Of a stretch of DNA of 64,000 nucleotides, positions 16,337-25,394 are shown in pieces; positions within the stretch are counted from its first letter, which is position 1, and each line of letters opens with the position of its first letter. Made by a program: the position numbers and the translations under genes. Under the pieces are notes generated by a model that made no database searches, was not told where the DNA came from, and saw only the letters and a list, made by a program, of their open reading frames with translations. Source of the DNA: Devosia riboflavina (GTDB lineage Bacteria; Pseudomonadota; Alphaproteobacteria; Rhizobiales; Devosiaceae); contig NZ_JQGC01000030.1 of assembly GCF_000743575.1 (NCBI RefSeq), positions 1-64,000 of the forward strand, in the 5' to 3' direction.

Positions 16337-17221
16337 TCAGAGCTGTTCTTCGAGATCGAGCTTGCGCAACTCCCGGATGAAGCCGGGGCGAATGTCGTCG
16401 CGCTCCAGGGCATAGACCACATTGGCCGTTAAAAAGCCGATCTTGGAGCCGCAGTCGAAGCTCTTGCCGACATATTTGACGCCGGTAAAGCTCTGCTGGT
16501 GCATCAGGGTCTGCATGGCGTCGGTGAGCTGGATTTCCCCGCCCGCGCCCTTGGTCTGTTCTGCCAGCAGCGAGAAGATTTCCGGCTGCAGGATATAGCG
16601 GCCCGAAATGATGAGGTTCGATGGCGCGTCTTCCTTCTTGGGCTTTTCCACCATCTGGGTCAGCTTGAAACCCGTGTCCGGACCATCGCCGCGCCCGATC
16701 ACGCCATAGGATGAAACTTCGTCATGCGGCACTTCTTCCACCGCGATAACATTGCCGCCGGTTTCCTCATAGGCGTCCATCATCTGCTTCAAGACGCCCG
16801 GCTCGCCCTTGAACAGCATGTCGGGTAGGAGCAGCGCAAAGGGGTTGTCCCCCACGATGTCGCGCGCGCACCAGACGGCATGGCCAAGGCCCAGCGGCTC
16901 CTGCTGGCGGGTAAAGCTGGTGCGACCGGCCGAAGGCAGGTCCTTGCGCAGTTCGCGCAGGGCTTCATCCTTGCCGCGCACTTCCAGCGTCGTTTCCAGC
17001 TCGAACTGCCGATCGAAATGATCCTCGATGACCCCCTTGTTGCGGCCGGTGACGAAAACAAAGTGCTCGATCCCCGCCTCGCGCGCTTCGTCCACCGCAT
17101 ATTGGATCAGCGGCCGGTCCACCACGGTCAGCATTTCCTTCGGCATCGCCTTGGTGGCAGGCAGGAAGCGGGTTCCGAGGCCAGCGACAGGAAAGACGGC
17201 GGTGCGGACGCGTTTTGACAC
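16337..17221 (-). CDS. galU: UTP--glucose-1-phosphate uridylyltransferase
   Basis: A 294-residue nucleotidyltransferase making UDP-glucose from UTP and glucose-1-phosphate, the precursor for exopolysaccharide and lipopolysaccharide sugars. The N-terminal AGLGTRFLPATKAMPKEML is the nucleotide-binding signature and IQYAVDEAREAGIE follows; VEKPKKEDAPSNLIISGRYIL is also diagnostic. The start is a GTG preceded by AGGGAA. It is divergent from galE, placing UDP-glucose synthesis and epimerisation side by side. Confidence 0.95.
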   Translation of the reverse strand: MSKRVRTAVFPVAGLGTRFLPATKAMPKEMLTVVDRPLIQYAVDEAREAGIEHFVFVTGRNKGVIEDHFDRQFELETTLEVRGKDEALRELRKDLPSAGRTSFTRQQEPLGLGHAVWCARDIVGDNPFALLLPDMLFKGEPGVLKQMMDAYEETGGNVIAVEEVPHDEVSSYGVIGRGDGPDTGFKLTQMVEKPKKEDAPSNLIISGRYILQPEIFSLLAEQTKGAGGEIQLTDAMQTLMHQQSFTGVKYVGKSFDCGSKIGFLTANVVYALERDDIRPGFIRELRKLDLEEQL

Positions 17222-17327
17222 GGATTGTTCCCTTGCTTTGTCGATCTGAACTTAGGCGTAGACCTATATCGACATCTGTTACATATCCTTGCACAACAAA
17301 AGAGCTTTTGCGGCAGGAGTACGGCCA

Positions 17328-18314
17328 ATGACGGTTTTGGTCACAGGTGGAGCAGGTTACATCGGCAGCCACATGGTTCTCAACCTGGCCGATTCAGGCG
17401 AGAACGTCGTCGTTCTCGACAATCTCGTCACCGGTTTCGATTGGGCTATCGATGGTCGCGCCACCTTCGTTCAAGGCAATGCCGGCGACATCGATTTCGT
17501 CGTCGGCCTCATCGAAAAATACGGCATCACCGAAATCATTCACTTCGCGGGTTCTATCGTCGTTCCTGAATCGGTAACCAATCCGCTAAAATACTACGCC
17601 AACAACACCGCCACCTCGCGCAACCTCATCGAGGCCGCCGTCAAGGGCGGGGTAAAGCACTTCATCTTCTCCTCGACCGCCGCCGTCTACGGCATGACGG
17701 GCCTTGCTCCCGTGGTGGAAGACACCCCCCTCAATCCCATGTCGCCCTATGGCCGCTCCAAACTCATGACCGAATGGATGCTGGCCGACGTGGCCGCGGC
17801 CCATCCCATCACCTTTGGCGTGCTCAGATATTTCAATGTCGCCGGTGCCGATCCGCAAAAGCGCTCGGGCCAGTCGACCCCGCTCGCCACCCATCTCATC
17901 AAGGTCGCCTGCCAGACCGCCCTCGGCCAGCGACAGAAGATGGACATTTTCGGCACCGACTACGAAACGCCGGATGGCACCTGCGTGCGCGACTATATCC
18001 ACGTCACCGACCTGATCGCCGCCCACGCCCTCCTTCTCAATCACCTCCGCAAGGGTGGCGAAAGCACCACCCTCAACTGCGCTTATGGCCAGGGCTATTC
18101 CGTGCGCGAGGTGGTCGAGACCGTGCGAAAAGTCTCGGGCATCAATTTCCGCGCCGACGAGGGCCCGCGCCGTGCCGGCGATCCCGCCTCTATCACCGCC
18201 ACCGGCCAAAAGGTCCGCGCTCTCCTGGGCTGGAAGCCCCAGCATGACGATCTCAACGAAATCGTCGAAACCGCCTATGCCTGGGAACGCCACCTGATGA
18301 CCCGCAACCGCTAA
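17328..18314 (+). CDS. galE: UDP-glucose 4-epimerase
   Basis: A 328-residue short-chain dehydrogenase-fold enzyme interconverting UDP-glucose and UDP-galactose. GGAGYIGSH (7-15) binds NAD, SSTAAVYG near 115 and Y141-x3-K145 in YGRSK form the catalytic triad, and VRDYIHVTDL near 225 is a GalE hallmark. ATG 17328 with AGGAG upstream is chosen over a start 13 codons earlier. It is divergent from galU and is followed 8 bp later by a lytic transglycosylase gene, suggesting a shared transcript. Confidence 0.95.
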   Translation: MTVLVTGGAGYIGSHMVLNLADSGENVVVLDNLVTGFDWAIDGRATFVQGNAGDIDFVVGLIEKYGITEIIHFAGSIVVPESVTNPLKYYANNTATSRNLIEAAVKGGVKHFIFSSTAAVYGMTGLAPVVEDTPLNPMSPYGRSKLMTEWMLADVAAAHPITFGVLRYFNVAGADPQKRSGQSTPLATHLIKVACQTALGQRQKMDIFGTDYETPDGTCVRDYIHVTDLIAAHALLLNHLRKGGESTTLNCAYGQGYSVREVVETVRKVSGINFRADEGPRRAGDPASITATGQKVRALLGWKPQHDDLNEIVETAYAWERHLMTRNR

Positions 18315-18322
18315 GGTCTGCC

Positions 18323-19516
18323 ATGCGCCGCTTCGCCGCCCTGCTCGTCTTGCTGATGACCAGTCCGGCACTGGCGCAGTCGGATTTCGCCGGTTTTCTG
18401 TCGAGCCTCAAACCCGAAGCGGTCGCCTCGGGCGTCAGCGCCTCAGCCTATGACGCGCTAACAGCGGGCCTCACACCCGATCCACGCGTCCCAAAACTCG
18501 TCGAAACCCAGCCCGAATTCACCACCCCGGTCTGGGACTATATCGAGACCCGCGTCAATGCCGGCCGCATCTCCCGCGGCCAGGCTGCGCTCGAGCGCAA
18601 CGCAAACCTCTTTTCCACCATCGGCCAGCACTTCGGCGTCGATCCCTATCTGCTCGGCGCCATCTGGGGCATCGAAACCGACTATGGCGCCGTCCTCGGC
18701 AATGCCGACCTGATCCGCCCCATCGTCCGCTCATTGGCCACCGTCACCTTCCAGCACCGCAGCCGCTATGCCGAGGACAAGGCCGATTTCTTCGCCGCCC
18801 TGCGCCTCGCCGAACGCAATGGAGGCACCTCGCCCATTGGCTCCTGGGCCGGCGCCATCGGCCACCTGCAGGTCAATCCCACCAATGTCATCGCCCATGG
18901 CGCCGACGGAGATGGTGACGGCCGCGTCGACCTCCACAATTCCCTCGCCGATGCCTTGGCCACCTCGGCCAAATTCCTGCTCGACCTCGGCTACCAGCCC
19001 GGCACGGATTGGGGTTTTGAGGTCGATGTTCCGCAAGACTTCGATTACCTGCTCGCCACCCGCGACCAGCTCCGCCCCATCAGCTTCTTTGCCGAACGCG
19101 GCATCACCCGCGTCTCCGGCCGCCCCTTCGCCAATCCCAACACGCCGGTCTTTCTCTATGTCCCGACCGGCCATACCGGCCCCAAATTCCTGATGACCGG
19201 CAATTATCTGGTCCTAAAAGGCTATAATTTCTCCGACAGCTACGCCATGGCCGTCGCCCACCTGACCGATCGCCTCAAGGGTGGCGGCAGCTATGTCACG
19301 CCCTGGCCACGCGATACCGCCTTCCCCGACCTCGCCCAGCGCCAGTCGATCCAGCAATCCCTCAAAACCCTCGGCCTCTATGACGGCGCCGTCGACGGCC
19401 GTCTCGGCCCCATCACCCAGGCCGCCTATGCCCGCTTCCAGGCCGCCCGCGGCGAGGTCGCCGACGGCTTTATCACCCGCGCCACCGCCGAGGCTTTGGC
19501 TTCGGCGACGCGGTAA
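18323..19516 (+). CDS. Lytic murein transglycosylase (MltB/GH103-like) with peptidoglycan-binding domain
   Basis: A 397-residue exported enzyme that cleaves the glycan strand of peptidoglycan. Signal peptide about 1-19; SLT_2 domain about 22-310 with catalytic E118 in IWGIETDYG; PG_binding_1 domain about 330-395 (QQSLKTLGLYDGAVDGRLGPITQAAYARFQ). Where many MltB proteins read GQTQFMPS, this one reads GHLQVNPTN, a moderate divergence beside the substrate groove. No lipobox is seen, so it is probably periplasmic. It lies between galE and an SGNH-fold gene on the same strand. Confidence 0.9.
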   Translation: MRRFAALLVLLMTSPALAQSDFAGFLSSLKPEAVASGVSASAYDALTAGLTPDPRVPKLVETQPEFTTPVWDYIETRVNAGRISRGQAALERNANLFSTIGQHFGVDPYLLGAIWGIETDYGAVLGNADLIRPIVRSLATVTFQHRSRYAEDKADFFAALRLAERNGGTSPIGSWAGAIGHLQVNPTNVIAHGADGDGDGRVDLHNSLADALATSAKFLLDLGYQPGTDWGFEVDVPQDFDYLLATRDQLRPISFFAERGITRVSGRPFANPNTPVFLYVPTGHTGPKFLMTGNYLVLKGYNFSDSYAMAVAHLTDRLKGGGSYVTPWPRDTAFPDLAQRQSIQQSLKTLGLYDGAVDGRLGPITQAAYARFQAARGEVADGFITRATAEALASATR

Positions 19517-19584
19517 CGCCATGGCGAGCGCATGGTTTTGTTGACCTCTGTCTGCTAGACCGAAAGAAGATTTCGGACTGAGCC

Positions 19585-20736
19585 ATGAAGCGTATTTTCG
19601 CCCTTTTGCTGATCGCCCTCTTCGCCACCGTTGAAGTGGCGCCGGCTTTCGCACAGGCAGAAACCCGCATCGAGGTCGCCCAGCAGCAAAAGCGCCGCAC
19701 CCTCTTCGACGTCCTTTTCGGCGCTGAACCACAGCAGGCCCCGCCCCCGGTCCAGCAGACCCAGCCGCGCCAGGCCGCCCCCGTCGCCCTGCCGCCGCCA
19801 AAGCCGCAGGTGGAAAAAGCCGAAAACGCCACGCGCCTCGCCGTCTTCGGCGATTCCCTCGCCGTCGACCTCGCCAAGGCGCTCGAACGCTTTTACGCCG
19901 AAGATCCCAATCTCCTGGTCATCAACCAGGGCGTCGGCTCCTCGGGCTTCGTCCGCGACGACTATTTCAACTGGAACAAGACCATCGGCGAACAGATCGC
20001 TGCCGACAGTTTTGACCTTGCCATCGTCATCATCGGCGTCAACGACCGCCAGGAAATCCGCGTCGACGGCCAGTCCTACAATTCCCTGACCCCGCAATGG
20101 ACCGCGGCCTATCAGGCCCGCCTCAACAATTTTCTCGGCCAGCTCCGCTCCGCGCGAAAACCGGTGATCTGGGTCGGCCTGCCGCCCATGTCCAAGACCG
20201 AATATTCCGCCGCCATGAGCCAGATCAGCGCCCTCTACAAGATGGCGGCGTTCTCGGGCGGCGCCGAATATCTCGACATCTACGAGCGCTTCCTCGGCGA
20301 AGACGGCAAATATTCCTCGCAAGGTCCCGACGTGAACGGCCAGAACGCCCGCATGCGCAAGGATGACGGTATCCACTTCTCGACGGCGGGTGCCGACAAG
20401 CTGGCCTTCTATATCAGCCAGTCGATCCGCACGTTCTACCGCGGTGGCGGCATCACGGTCGCCGTAGCCGACCCGCTCCTCGGCACCGACGCCGCAGCCA
20501 TGCTCCGCCCGCCCTATCAGGGCCAGGGCCAGACCCGCCTTCTCGAAGTCGCCGGCGCCGTCGTCCCAATCAGCCGCGCCCCACAACGCGCCGCCGACCT
20601 CCTCGTCGCCACCCCACAGCCTGCTTCAGATACGGGCTTCTCATTGGAGCAATTGATGGCCGCCCCAATCGGCCGCGCCGACGCCTTCGGCGTCGGCATA
20701 GACCCAAGCGAAACGGAAAACGAGGGGCAGCAATAG
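19585..20736 (+). CDS. SGNH/GDSL-fold periplasmic protein (DUF459)
   Basis: A 383-residue exported protein. Signal peptide about 1-23, a Pro/Gln-rich linker (about 48-80), then an SGNH hydrolase domain: FGDSL with nucleophile S91, GVND near 152 and DGIHFSTAG near 258 with the catalytic Asp/His. DUF459 proteins are thought to be esterases acting on cell-envelope glycans, but the substrate is unproven. The position after a lytic transglycosylase fits a role in peptidoglycan or exopolysaccharide deacylation. The last 90 residues are low-complexity. Confidence 0.85.
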   Translation: MKRIFALLLIALFATVEVAPAFAQAETRIEVAQQQKRRTLFDVLFGAEPQQAPPPVQQTQPRQAAPVALPPPKPQVEKAENATRLAVFGDSLAVDLAKALERFYAEDPNLLVINQGVGSSGFVRDDYFNWNKTIGEQIAADSFDLAIVIIGVNDRQEIRVDGQSYNSLTPQWTAAYQARLNNFLGQLRSARKPVIWVGLPPMSKTEYSAAMSQISALYKMAAFSGGAEYLDIYERFLGEDGKYSSQGPDVNGQNARMRKDDGIHFSTAGADKLAFYISQSIRTFYRGGGITVAVADPLLGTDAAAMLRPPYQGQGQTRLLEVAGAVVPISRAPQRAADLLVATPQPASDTGFSLEQLMAAPIGRADAFGVGIDPSETENEGQQ

Positions 20737-20846
20737 GATCGTCAGCTTTCGGCATCCTTATGGGACCAATGCCACTTCGAGTTGTTTGTGACTCTCCAAA
20801 ACAAAAGGCCTCGAACGCTGTCCGAGGCCTTTTCCAATTCAGTCGT

Positions 20847-20905
20847 GCCATTCGAGCGTAGCTCTCATGGCCTTCTTGCCTAAAATCGCTCCACCGGAGC
20901 GATTT
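20847..20905 (+). repeat. Two-hairpin dispersed repeat, copy B
   Basis: 59-bp element matching copy A (10580-10638, opposite strand) at 51 of 59 bases. Stems are GAGC-GTA-GCTC (20854-20864) and AAATCGCTCC/GGAGCGATTT (20883-20905). It lies 110 bp past the SGNH gene, just before the convergent pyk stop. Confidence 0.8.
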
Positions 20906-20925
20906 TGCCTTGGCACGGCGCGAAG

Positions 20926-22365
20926 TCAGCTCGAACCGGCGCCGTCCTGGCGGACGAAGGCGATGCGGAGCATGTTGGTGGCGCCGGGGGTGCCGAGCGG
21001 AATGCCGGCAGTGATGGCGATGCGGTCGCCGGGGCGGGCAAAGCCTTCCTGGTAGGCGATGACACAGGCGCGGTCGACCATGTCTTCGAGGCTGACGGCG
21101 TCTTCGGTCTGCACGCAATGGACGCCCCAGACCACCGACATGCGGCGGATGGTGCGCATATTAGGCGAGAGCACGATGATGGGCTTGCTCGGACGTTCGC
21201 GGGCAGCACGGATGCCGGTCGAGCCCGAAGCCGTGTAGGTGACGATGGCAGCGAGGTCCAGCGTTTCGGCAACCTGGCGCGTGGCGGCCGAAATGGCGTC
21301 GGCGGCGGTCGCTTCCGGCTCGGTCTGGGCGGCGCGGATGATGCCGCGATAGTTGGCGTCGCTTTCGACGGCAACGGCCACCTTGTTCATGGTCGCGACG
21401 GCTTCGATCGGGTACTGGCCCGAAGCGGACTCGGCCGAGAGCATGACGGCGTCGGCGCCTTCGAAGACGGCGATCGACACGTCGGAAACTTCGGCGCGGG
21501 TCGGCACCGGCGCGGTAATCATGGATTCGAGCATCTGCGTTGCCACGACCACCGGCTTGCCATAGCGGCGAGACATGCGGATCATGCGCTTTTGCAGGCC
21601 CGGAACGGTTTCGAGCGGCAGTTCGACGCCGAGGTCACCACGGGCGACCATGATGGCGTCGGACAGTTTTACGATTTCTTCGAGGCGATCGATGGCCTGG
21701 GGCTTTTCGATCTTGGCCATGACGCCGGCGCGGCCCTGGACGATCTTGCGGACATCGATGATGTCTTCAGGACGCTGCACGAAGGAAAGCGCGATCCAGT
21801 CGGCCTCGGCCTTGAGGCCTTCCAAGAGGTCGGCATGGTCCTTTTCGGTGAGAGCACCGGTCGGGAGCAGGGTATCGGGCAGGGAAACGCCCTTCTTGTC
21901 GGAGAGCTTGCCACCATAGATGACTTCGGTCTCGATGACGCCGCCTCCGACTTTAGTCGCCTTGAGTTGCAGCTTGCCATCGTCCAAAAGGAGGCGGTCT
22001 CCGACCGAGACGCTTTCGATGATTTCCGGATGCGGCAGGTAGACGCGCTCGGAATTGCCGGTGTCGTTCTTGTCGCTGTCGAGCGTGAACTTCTGGCCCT
22101 GGACCAGGTTGACCGAGCCTTCGGCAAACTTCCAGACGCGCAGCTTGGGACCCTGAAGGTCGACAAGCACGCCGAGCGGATGTTTCAGGCGCGCTTCAAC
22201 GCTGCGGATGCGCGCGACCGTCTGGTGCAAGAGCTCGTGGCTGGCATGGCTCATATTGATGCGGAAAATGTCCGCACCGGCCTTTGCCAGTTCCTCGATC
22301 ATCTTTTCCTCGTTGCTTGCGGGCCCGAGGGTGGCGAGGATCTTCGCGCGTCTGATCCGTCTCAT
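20926..22365 (-). CDS. pyk: Pyruvate kinase
   Basis: A 479-residue glycolytic enzyme converting phosphoenolpyruvate and ADP to pyruvate and ATP. The N-terminal RRAKILATLGPAS, FRINMSHAS, the active-site MAKIEKPQAIDRLEEI (catalytic Lys), MVARGDLGVELP and MLSAESASGQYP are all in place, with the C-terminal allosteric domain starting near 350. Length is typical of type I/II bacterial enzymes. It is 14 bp downstream of a DUF1036 gene on the same strand, probably one transcript, and in alphaproteobacteria this pairing recurs without known meaning. Confidence 0.96.
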   Translation of the reverse strand: MRRIRRAKILATLGPASNEEKMIEELAKAGADIFRINMSHASHELLHQTVARIRSVEARLKHPLGVLVDLQGPKLRVWKFAEGSVNLVQGQKFTLDSDKNDTGNSERVYLPHPEIIESVSVGDRLLLDDGKLQLKATKVGGGVIETEVIYGGKLSDKKGVSLPDTLLPTGALTEKDHADLLEGLKAEADWIALSFVQRPEDIIDVRKIVQGRAGVMAKIEKPQAIDRLEEIVKLSDAIMVARGDLGVELPLETVPGLQKRMIRMSRRYGKPVVVATQMLESMITAPVPTRAEVSDVSIAVFEGADAVMLSAESASGQYPIEAVATMNKVAVAVESDANYRGIIRAAQTEPEATAADAISAATRQVAETLDLAAIVTYTASGSTGIRAARERPSKPIIVLSPNMRTIRRMSVVWGVHCVQTEDAVSLEDMVDRACVIAYQEGFARPGDRIAITAGIPLGTPGATNMLRIAFVRQDGAGSS

Positions 22366-22379
22366 TGCGTATCCGTGCT

Positions 22380-22943
22380 CTATCTGTTCGGCGGTGGCGG
22401 CGGGAGGGGCACCACCTGGTCGGCATCATTTTCGGGGTCAACCAGGAAGGCCGGCTCCTCAAGATCTTCACCTGCATCCGGACCGACCACATTGGGCGCG
22501 CCCGCGCTTTCGGTTAGCTGCAGCGTCCAGTCCGTCCGGTTCTGGGTATCGATTTCAAAGAACCCGGTGCGCTCATAGCCCCGCGCGAGGCAATCCTCAA
22601 CCCCGAATATTGTGAAGGTTTCGTCACGCGTGCACATGAAGACCTGGCCGTCCCAGGCGCCGCCGCCGATATCGTCGACGGCGTAGAGGTAATAGAAGCG
22701 GCGAGCGAGGTCGCCCTGATAGAGTGTGCGGCAATCGCCGGGCGGGGTCTGCCACCAGCCTTCGCTCATCCAGCCGCGCTCGGCGCGATAGCCAAGGGCC
22801 ACGGAGAGGATGTTTGCCGTCTCGTTGCAGATGCGCAAATCCGCATAGGCGGGCGCGACCGGGGCCAGAAAAAAGCCGCCCGCAAGCAGTGGCAAAATCG
22901 TCAGGCCGAGGCGGAAGCGATGCAAGGGCGAACCCTGGGTCAT
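22380..22943 (-). CDS. DUF1036 periplasmic protein
   Basis: A 187-residue exported protein. A signal sequence (about 1-34, ending APAYA) is followed by the DUF1036 core, LRICNETANILSVALGYR, with GWWQTPPGDCRTL and cysteines that could pair as disulfides. The C-terminal 50 residues are acidic and end in a proline run. Function is unknown; the domain is widespread in alphaproteobacteria and predicted periplasmic. The gene leads directly into pyk. Confidence 0.88.
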   Translation of the reverse strand: MTQGSPLHRFRLGLTILPLLAGGFFLAPVAPAYADLRICNETANILSVALGYRAERGWMSEGWWQTPPGDCRTLYQGDLARRFYYLYAVDDIGGGAWDGQVFMCTRDETFTIFGVEDCLARGYERTGFFEIDTQNRTDWTLQLTESAGAPNVVGPDAGEDLEEPAFLVDPENDADQVVPLPPPPPNR

Positions 22944-23115
22944 GGAAATACCGGAGTGTTTGAGCCGATGGACGGAGGCGGGTCAATGGCTATTGCGGGG
23001 ATTTGACCGAATTGCGGGCATGCAATGCGTGCTTCTGTAGAGAATCGGCCAGTCAAGGGCTTGAACCGAGCGGGTCCTTGGGGTTCAAGACAGCCAGAAC
23101 AAAAAGAGGTTTACG

Positions 23116-23379
23116 ATGGCCGTCGAAGACAGCGTCGCCCAGGACCAGCTCCGCGCATTCATCGAGCGCATCGAGCGGATGGAAGAAGAAAAGGCCGCCA
23201 TTGCGGCTGACATCAAGGAAATCTATGCCGAAGCCAAGGGCAACGGTTTTGATACGAAGATCCTGCGCAAGATCGTGACGATCCGCAAGCAGGACGCCAA
23301 TGAGCGCATGGAGCAGGAAGCCCTGCTTGAACTTTATATGTCGGCTCTCGGCATGGTCGAAGGCGCCTCCGACCACTGA
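23116..23379 (+). CDS. gapR: GapR-family (DUF2312) nucleoid-associated protein
   Basis: An 87-residue, strongly helical coiled-coil protein: DQLRAFIERIERMEEEKAAIAADI, then AKGNGFDTKILRKIVTIRK, the conserved basic segment. In Caulobacter, GapR binds AT-rich, overtwisted DNA ahead of replication and transcription machinery and is needed for chromosome replication and cell division. AAGAGG lies upstream of the ATG. It is a single gene, followed by a T-rich stretch and a hairpin. Confidence 0.95.
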   Translation: MAVEDSVAQDQLRAFIERIERMEEEKAAIAADIKEIYAEAKGNGFDTKILRKIVTIRKQDANERMEQEALLELYMSALGMVEGASDH

Positions 23380-23391
23380 CATTTTTTTGCG

Positions 23392-23417
23392 TCTCAGCCC
23401 GGTCAAGCCGGGCTGAG
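23392..23417. terminator. Hairpin between gapR and the convergent gene
   Basis: CTCAGCCCGG and CCGGGCTGAG form a perfect 10-bp stem with a TCAAG loop. It contains the stop codon of the minus-strand gene. No T-tract follows the stem on either strand, although a run of seven T precedes it, so termination is only possible. Confidence 0.4.
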
Positions 23418-24008
23418 CGACGCGGCGGTGAGTTTCACCGAACGCCAATAAGTGTTCGAGACCCGTTTTCCCGGCGAGATGGCGTCGGGATAGTCGAGCT
23501 TTATGTCGACGAAGCCATCATCATCCAAAGCATTTGCCGGGATCGAAATGGCAAAACGTTCGGTCTTGTCGGGCGTTACGGCGATTTCGCCGATGTCCTG
23601 GCCATTGGCGGAGATGAGAACGCGTTGCTGGGCGGGGCCGGGCAGGGTGACGCCGGTCAATTCCAGCATCAGGGTCAGCGGGCCATTTGCGTCGACGGCA
23701 AAGCGCAGGCGCGAGGTTTCGCCCACCGAATGGGTGCCGTCGCCAGCCGGGCCCGTCCAGCCGCAGGGGCGGAGTTCGCGGGTTTCGTCGCCTTCGGAGC
23801 GGAAATCGAGCTCCGTGCCCAATGCATATTCGCCCGTGACCGGCTGCGGCAGGCAGGTGGTGGTGCGGTCGATATAGTAGGCGCGGTAGTCGGCCGAAAC
23901 ATTGGGGTTGAGCGCCTGCCAGAGCACGGCGAGCTCGAAGAGGGCGAGGATAGCCGCAAGCGTATAGGCGCCGAGGGTCAGCGGCGAGCGATCAGACAAG
24001 CGCAACAT
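23403..24008 (-). CDS. Membrane-anchored beta-rich hypothetical protein
   Basis: A 201-residue protein with one N-terminal transmembrane segment (about 10-32) and an extracytoplasmic region of beta-rich sequence: LRFAVDANGPLTLMLELTGV, QRVLISANGQDIGEIAV and FVDIKLDYPDAISP. That pattern suggests a jelly-roll or carbohydrate-binding-like fold such as is found beside polyprenyl-linked glycosyltransferases. I do not recognise a named family with certainty. Its start overlaps the end of the upstream membrane glycosyltransferase gene by 17 bp, so the two are co-translated and probably work together. Confidence 0.7.
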   Translation of the reverse strand: MLRLSDRSPLTLGAYTLAAILALFELAVLWQALNPNVSADYRAYYIDRTTTCLPQPVTGEYALGTELDFRSEGDETRELRPCGWTGPAGDGTHSVGETSRLRFAVDANGPLTLMLELTGVTLPGPAQQRVLISANGQDIGEIAVTPDKTERFAISIPANALDDDGFVDIKLDYPDAISPGKRVSNTYWRSVKLTAASLSPA

Positions 24009-25146
24009 TGCCTCCGAGCCAGGCGAGGGTGACGAACCAGGCGCCGATGACGAGGCTCATGAGGCTGATGGCGAAGATCCAGCGGTTTTTGCCCAGGATC
24101 GTCGCGGCCGTGATGGTGATCGGGGCCATGCCGGCCATGAAGCGCAGCATGGAGGCAAGGCCGGCCGCCAGCGGAATGATGATGCAGAAGAGGCAGAAGA
24201 CCACGGCAGGCCATTGCCTGCGCCAAGCGAGAACGCCGGTGATGATGAGGCCGGTAACCGCGGCGAGTGCCAGGATCTGGGAATTGCTGAGGAGCGCGCC
24301 GCCGTTGGACCAGTTGACGAGGCCTTCCCAGAGATAAGTTAGCGGATTGGCGATCTGCCGGCCCCAAGCGCGCTGGGTGTGGCTAAAGGCAAGGCCATCG
24401 CCGATCCAGTAATTGAGGAAGGCCATGTAGGTGAAAAAGCCGAGCGGCGAGATGAAGATGGCGAGGACCAGTTTTGGCTGGCCGAGCAGGCCGCCGATGA
24501 CGCCGCGCCAGGTGCCCTTGTCTTGCCGATAGTCCATCAGCGCCTTGATGCCGATGGAGAGCGAGGCAAAGACCCCGACGATGCGGGTGGCGGATAGGAG
24601 AGCCGCCGCGGCGGCCGCGCCGAGATAGTCTGAGCGGTTGAGGAAGCGGAAGACCAGCGTTGTAAGAAGGACGAACATCACCTCGGTGAAGAAGGTGGTG
24701 AAGTAGAACGACACGGGGCCAGACAGCATGAAGGCGGCGTAGAGGGCGTAGGCCCTGATGTTTCGACCCAGAAGCGGCCAGGCGACGACGACGGCGGCAT
24801 AGGCCGTGACGATCGAGAGAATGCTCGCGAGAACAATGGTGGGCAAGGGAATGAGTTTGCCGATCATCCCGACAAGGATGGGATAGAACGGGAAAAAGGC
24901 CCAATTGCCGGCGGAGACGCGCGAGGGCACCGGGAACGTGTCATAGCCAGTCTCGGCCATGCGGACATACCAGGTGCAATCCCAACGGCAGAGCGCGTCG
25001 AAATACTGCGTCCAATCGGTATCGGGCTGAGCATAGCGGAAGGCGAGGAAGCGGATCAGCGTGCCGCTTAGTACGAAGAGGAGCGGCAAAAGCAGGATCA
25101 GCGCGGTCGGCCTATCCTGCCTGAAATCGGTACTGGGTGAATACAC
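23992..25146 (-). CDS. Multi-pass membrane glycosyltransferase (PIG-V mannosyltransferase-like)
   Basis: A roughly 384-residue protein with about ten transmembrane helices. Near the N-terminus CRWDCTWYVRMAETGYDTFP and NWAFFPFYPILVG match the WD-x-x-WY and AFFPxYP motifs of PIG-V-type mannosyltransferases, which use polyprenyl-phosphate sugars on the outer face of the membrane. The start is taken as GTG 25146 with GGAGG upstream; an ATG at 25185 lacks such a site. It is divergent from a DPM1-like synthase gene that could supply its donor, and overlaps a membrane-anchored beta protein downstream. Confidence 0.8.
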   Translation of the reverse strand: MYSPSTDFRQDRPTALILLLPLLFVLSGTLIRFLAFRYAQPDTDWTQYFDALCRWDCTWYVRMAETGYDTFPVPSRVSAGNWAFFPFYPILVGMIGKLIPLPTIVLASILSIVTAYAAVVVAWPLLGRNIRAYALYAAFMLSGPVSFYFTTFFTEVMFVLLTTLVFRFLNRSDYLGAAAAAALLSATRIVGVFASLSIGIKALMDYRQDKGTWRGVIGGLLGQPKLVLAIFISPLGFFTYMAFLNYWIGDGLAFSHTQRAWGRQIANPLTYLWEGLVNWSNGGALLSNSQILALAAVTGLIITGVLAWRRQWPAVVFCLFCIIIPLAAGLASMLRFMAGMAPITITAATILGKNRWIFAISLMSLVIGAWFVTLAWLGGNVALV

Positions 25147-25277
25147 GGCGCCTCCGGCTATGAGGGGGAAAACGTGGATTGGCATAAAGCGGGGGCGGCC
25201 ACATCTGCGTGCCGTGCAACCCAGCCATGAAATCTATCCCACGCAACTTTAAGTGCGTGTCGTGCTTTTAAGGGGGA

Positions 25278-25394
25278 ATGCCCGCAGCCAGAGTGCTCCA
25301 GAAAAATGTCGAACGGCCCGATCCAAGAAGCCAGCGTCGCACTTCATACCAATTTCCGTCCCCCGCAGCTCGCCGTCATCGTCCCCTCCTATAA
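25278..25394 (+). other. Possible upstream ORF overlapping the GT2 start
   Basis: A 38-codon frame starts at ATG 25278 directly after AGGGGGA, a better ribosome-binding site than that of the GT2 gene at 25306, and is out of frame with it. It ends at TAA 25392-25394, inside the GT2 coding region. It could be a regulatory leader or just chance. Confidence 0.25.

Noticed and set aside
20905..22578. 557-codon frame opposite pyk
   Set aside because: Antisense to the unambiguous pyruvate kinase; no ribosome site or domain.
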